A DNA stretch of 46,681 nucleotides from Planctomycetota bacterium (GTDB taxonomy: Bacteria; Planctomycetota; UBA1135; JADKAF01), in assembly GCA_016793245.1 (NCBI GenBank), contig JAEUHW010000185.1, positions 1-46,681 of the forward strand, in the 5' to 3' direction. Shown piece by piece: positions 45,900 to 46,681 of this stretch (within the stretch, counting starts at the first letter, position 1; each line of letters starts with the position of its first letter). Below the pieces are notes generated by a model. The model saw only the letters and a list, made by a program, of their open reading frames with translations, searched no databases and was not told the DNA's origin. The translations under genes and the position numbers were made by a program.

Positions 45900-46246
45900 C
45901 TTGATTCAGCGACGTTGTTCACTCCGCGATGTTGCTCTGCGGAAGCTTCGCGCCGCCGCCCTACCGCCGCGCGGGCGACGAACCGATGTCTCTCGACGCG
46001 GTTCTCGCATCGATGTCCGTTCATCCAAGTAGCATGAGTTTCGGAGCCCCCGCCTCCCGCGGGCTCCGAAACGTCGCACGATGTCTATCGACGCAGCGAA
46101 GCCGCATCCGGAGGCGACGCAAGCGACGTGACCGCCGCATTCGCTTTCCCATCGCGTTCGGGGTCGTACGCGCTTCGACGCGCGATGTCGTTCGGCGCCG
46201 TTAATGCGCGGCGGGCGCGGCGCTTGCTTCGCCGGAGGGCTGGCGT
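45900..46246. repeat. right flank of RAYT unit 2 (inverted copy) with hairpin 46039-46073
   Basis: Direct copy of 44275-44617, with the same hairpin stem (GTTTCGGAGCCC / GGGCTCCGAAAC) and the same end GGCGCGGCGCTTGCTTCGCC. Its outer end borders the decayed TPR gene. Confidence 0.8.
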
Positions 46247-46270
46247 AGCGGTCGTCGCGGACCTCGCGTC

Positions 46271-46681
46271 CGAAGGTTCGCGCGCGTCTTGGGCTTGCGT
46301 ACCGATCTCGGTCGCGAAGTCGCGGTGGAGGTCCTCCGCGACGGGCATCTCGCCTCGCGCGAAGTGCGCGAGCGCTGCGACGAGATGAGGGCTTCGCCGA
46401 AGCGCATGTGAACTTGGGCAGCGCGCTCCGTACCCGCGGCGAGTTCGAAGCCGCGCGGCTCGCCGATCTCCGTGCGCTCGAGCTCGATTCCGGGCGCAGC
46501 GAGGCCTTGGTCGGCTTGGTCGGAGTGCGGCACCAGCTCGGGCGCGATCGCGAAGCCGAGCCCTACTCACAACGTGCGATCGAGCTACGACCGCAGGACG
46601 CGCGCGCTGGCGTGCTTCACCATCGTGACCTCGGCTCTCGGACGAGCGGAGGCGTGCATGCTCGACGTGGCGGAGCACATG
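46271..46681 (+). pseudogene. decayed TPR-containing gene (continues past the window end)
   Basis: Clear protein-like sequence is spread over two frames. One frame reads LGLRTDLGREVAVEVLRDG and stops at TGA 46409-46411. Another, from about 46390, gives a TPR unit, EAHVNLGSALRTRGEFEAAR, and then LGRDREAEPYSQRAIELRPQ. Near 46600 the likely sequence moves back to the first frame (ALACFTIVTSALGRAEACM). At least two frame changes make this a broken gene or a poorly read sequence. TPR proteins of this kind act in protein contacts. Confidence 0.6.

Larger units (their letters stand above)
44768..46246. mobile_element. RAYT unit 2: tandem direct copy of unit 1
   Basis: The order is the same as in unit 1: left flank (44768-45061), RAYT gene and right flank (about 45900-46246). 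Corresponding points lie 1625-1628 bases apart. Substitutions are spread over gene and flanks, so the duplication is not very recent. About 150 bases separate the units, including a stretch shared with the sequence before unit 1. Confidence 0.8.

Noticed and set aside
43141..46246. CRISPR array
   Set aside because: The repeats are two long units with inverted flanks and transposase genes, without short evenly spaced repeats or cas genes.

Overview
The window is a GC-rich bacterial chromosome segment, almost fully packed with genes. Several signs point to Planctomycetota, possibly one of its high-GC marine lineages: an ECF sigma factor next to a FecR-type protein, a giant VIT/vWA/TPR protein, an FG-GAP protein and a cysteine-rich secreted protein sharing a C-terminal module, and a PQQ-type propeller protein. 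This assignment is inference; no rRNA or other phylogenetic marker is present, and Myxococcota would be the main alternative. No rRNA, tRNA or CRISPR array was seen.

Region by region. (1) 1-7410: the end of an unknown gene, then a heavy-metal RND efflux operon on the plus strand (TolC-like outer-membrane protein, adaptor, CusA/CzcA-like pump, His-rich lipoprotein). The outer-membrane gene is split by one in-frame TAG. (2) 7441-18671: a minus-strand locus reading sigma factor, then a 3078-codon frame (FecR-like anti-sigma half fused to a secreted VIT/vWA/TPR giant), then a PQQ-like propeller protein. (3) 18802-22180, plus strand: trmL and a lipoprotein joining HEAT repeats, a cyclophilin domain and a glycerophosphodiesterase domain. 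(4) 22282-26596, minus strand: a cysteine-rich secreted protein, then a zinc-ribbon protein, LemA and HtpX-like set. (5) 26729-31405: a HEAT-like protein and YgiQ (plus), facing AcpH and a zincin metallopeptidase (minus). (6) 31526-34831: a FIST sensor protein followed with no gap by a soluble hybrid histidine kinase. (7) 34860-39891, minus strand: an FG-GAP secreted protein, then a three-gene set of an acyl-CoA-dehydrogenase-fold flavoprotein, a cytosolic PhnD-like binding protein and a diiron ferritin-like protein. (8) 40157-42637: glycogen phosphorylase. (9) 43141-46681: two tandem copies of a REP-associated tyrosine transposase (RAYT) unit with long inverted flanks, followed by a decayed TPR gene.

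Two families of long palindromes sharing the core GGTGCCAGG sit at gene ends (7411, 22187, 29928/29961, 40042), mostly between convergent genes. Twice they supply the stop codon of a neighbouring gene. The strongest candidates for undescribed biology are the sigma/FecR/VIT-TPR locus, the flavoprotein/PhnD/ferritin-like operon with a missing catalytic glutamate, the HEAT-cyclophilin-GDPD fusion, the FIST-kinase pair, and the palindrome plus RAYT landscape.
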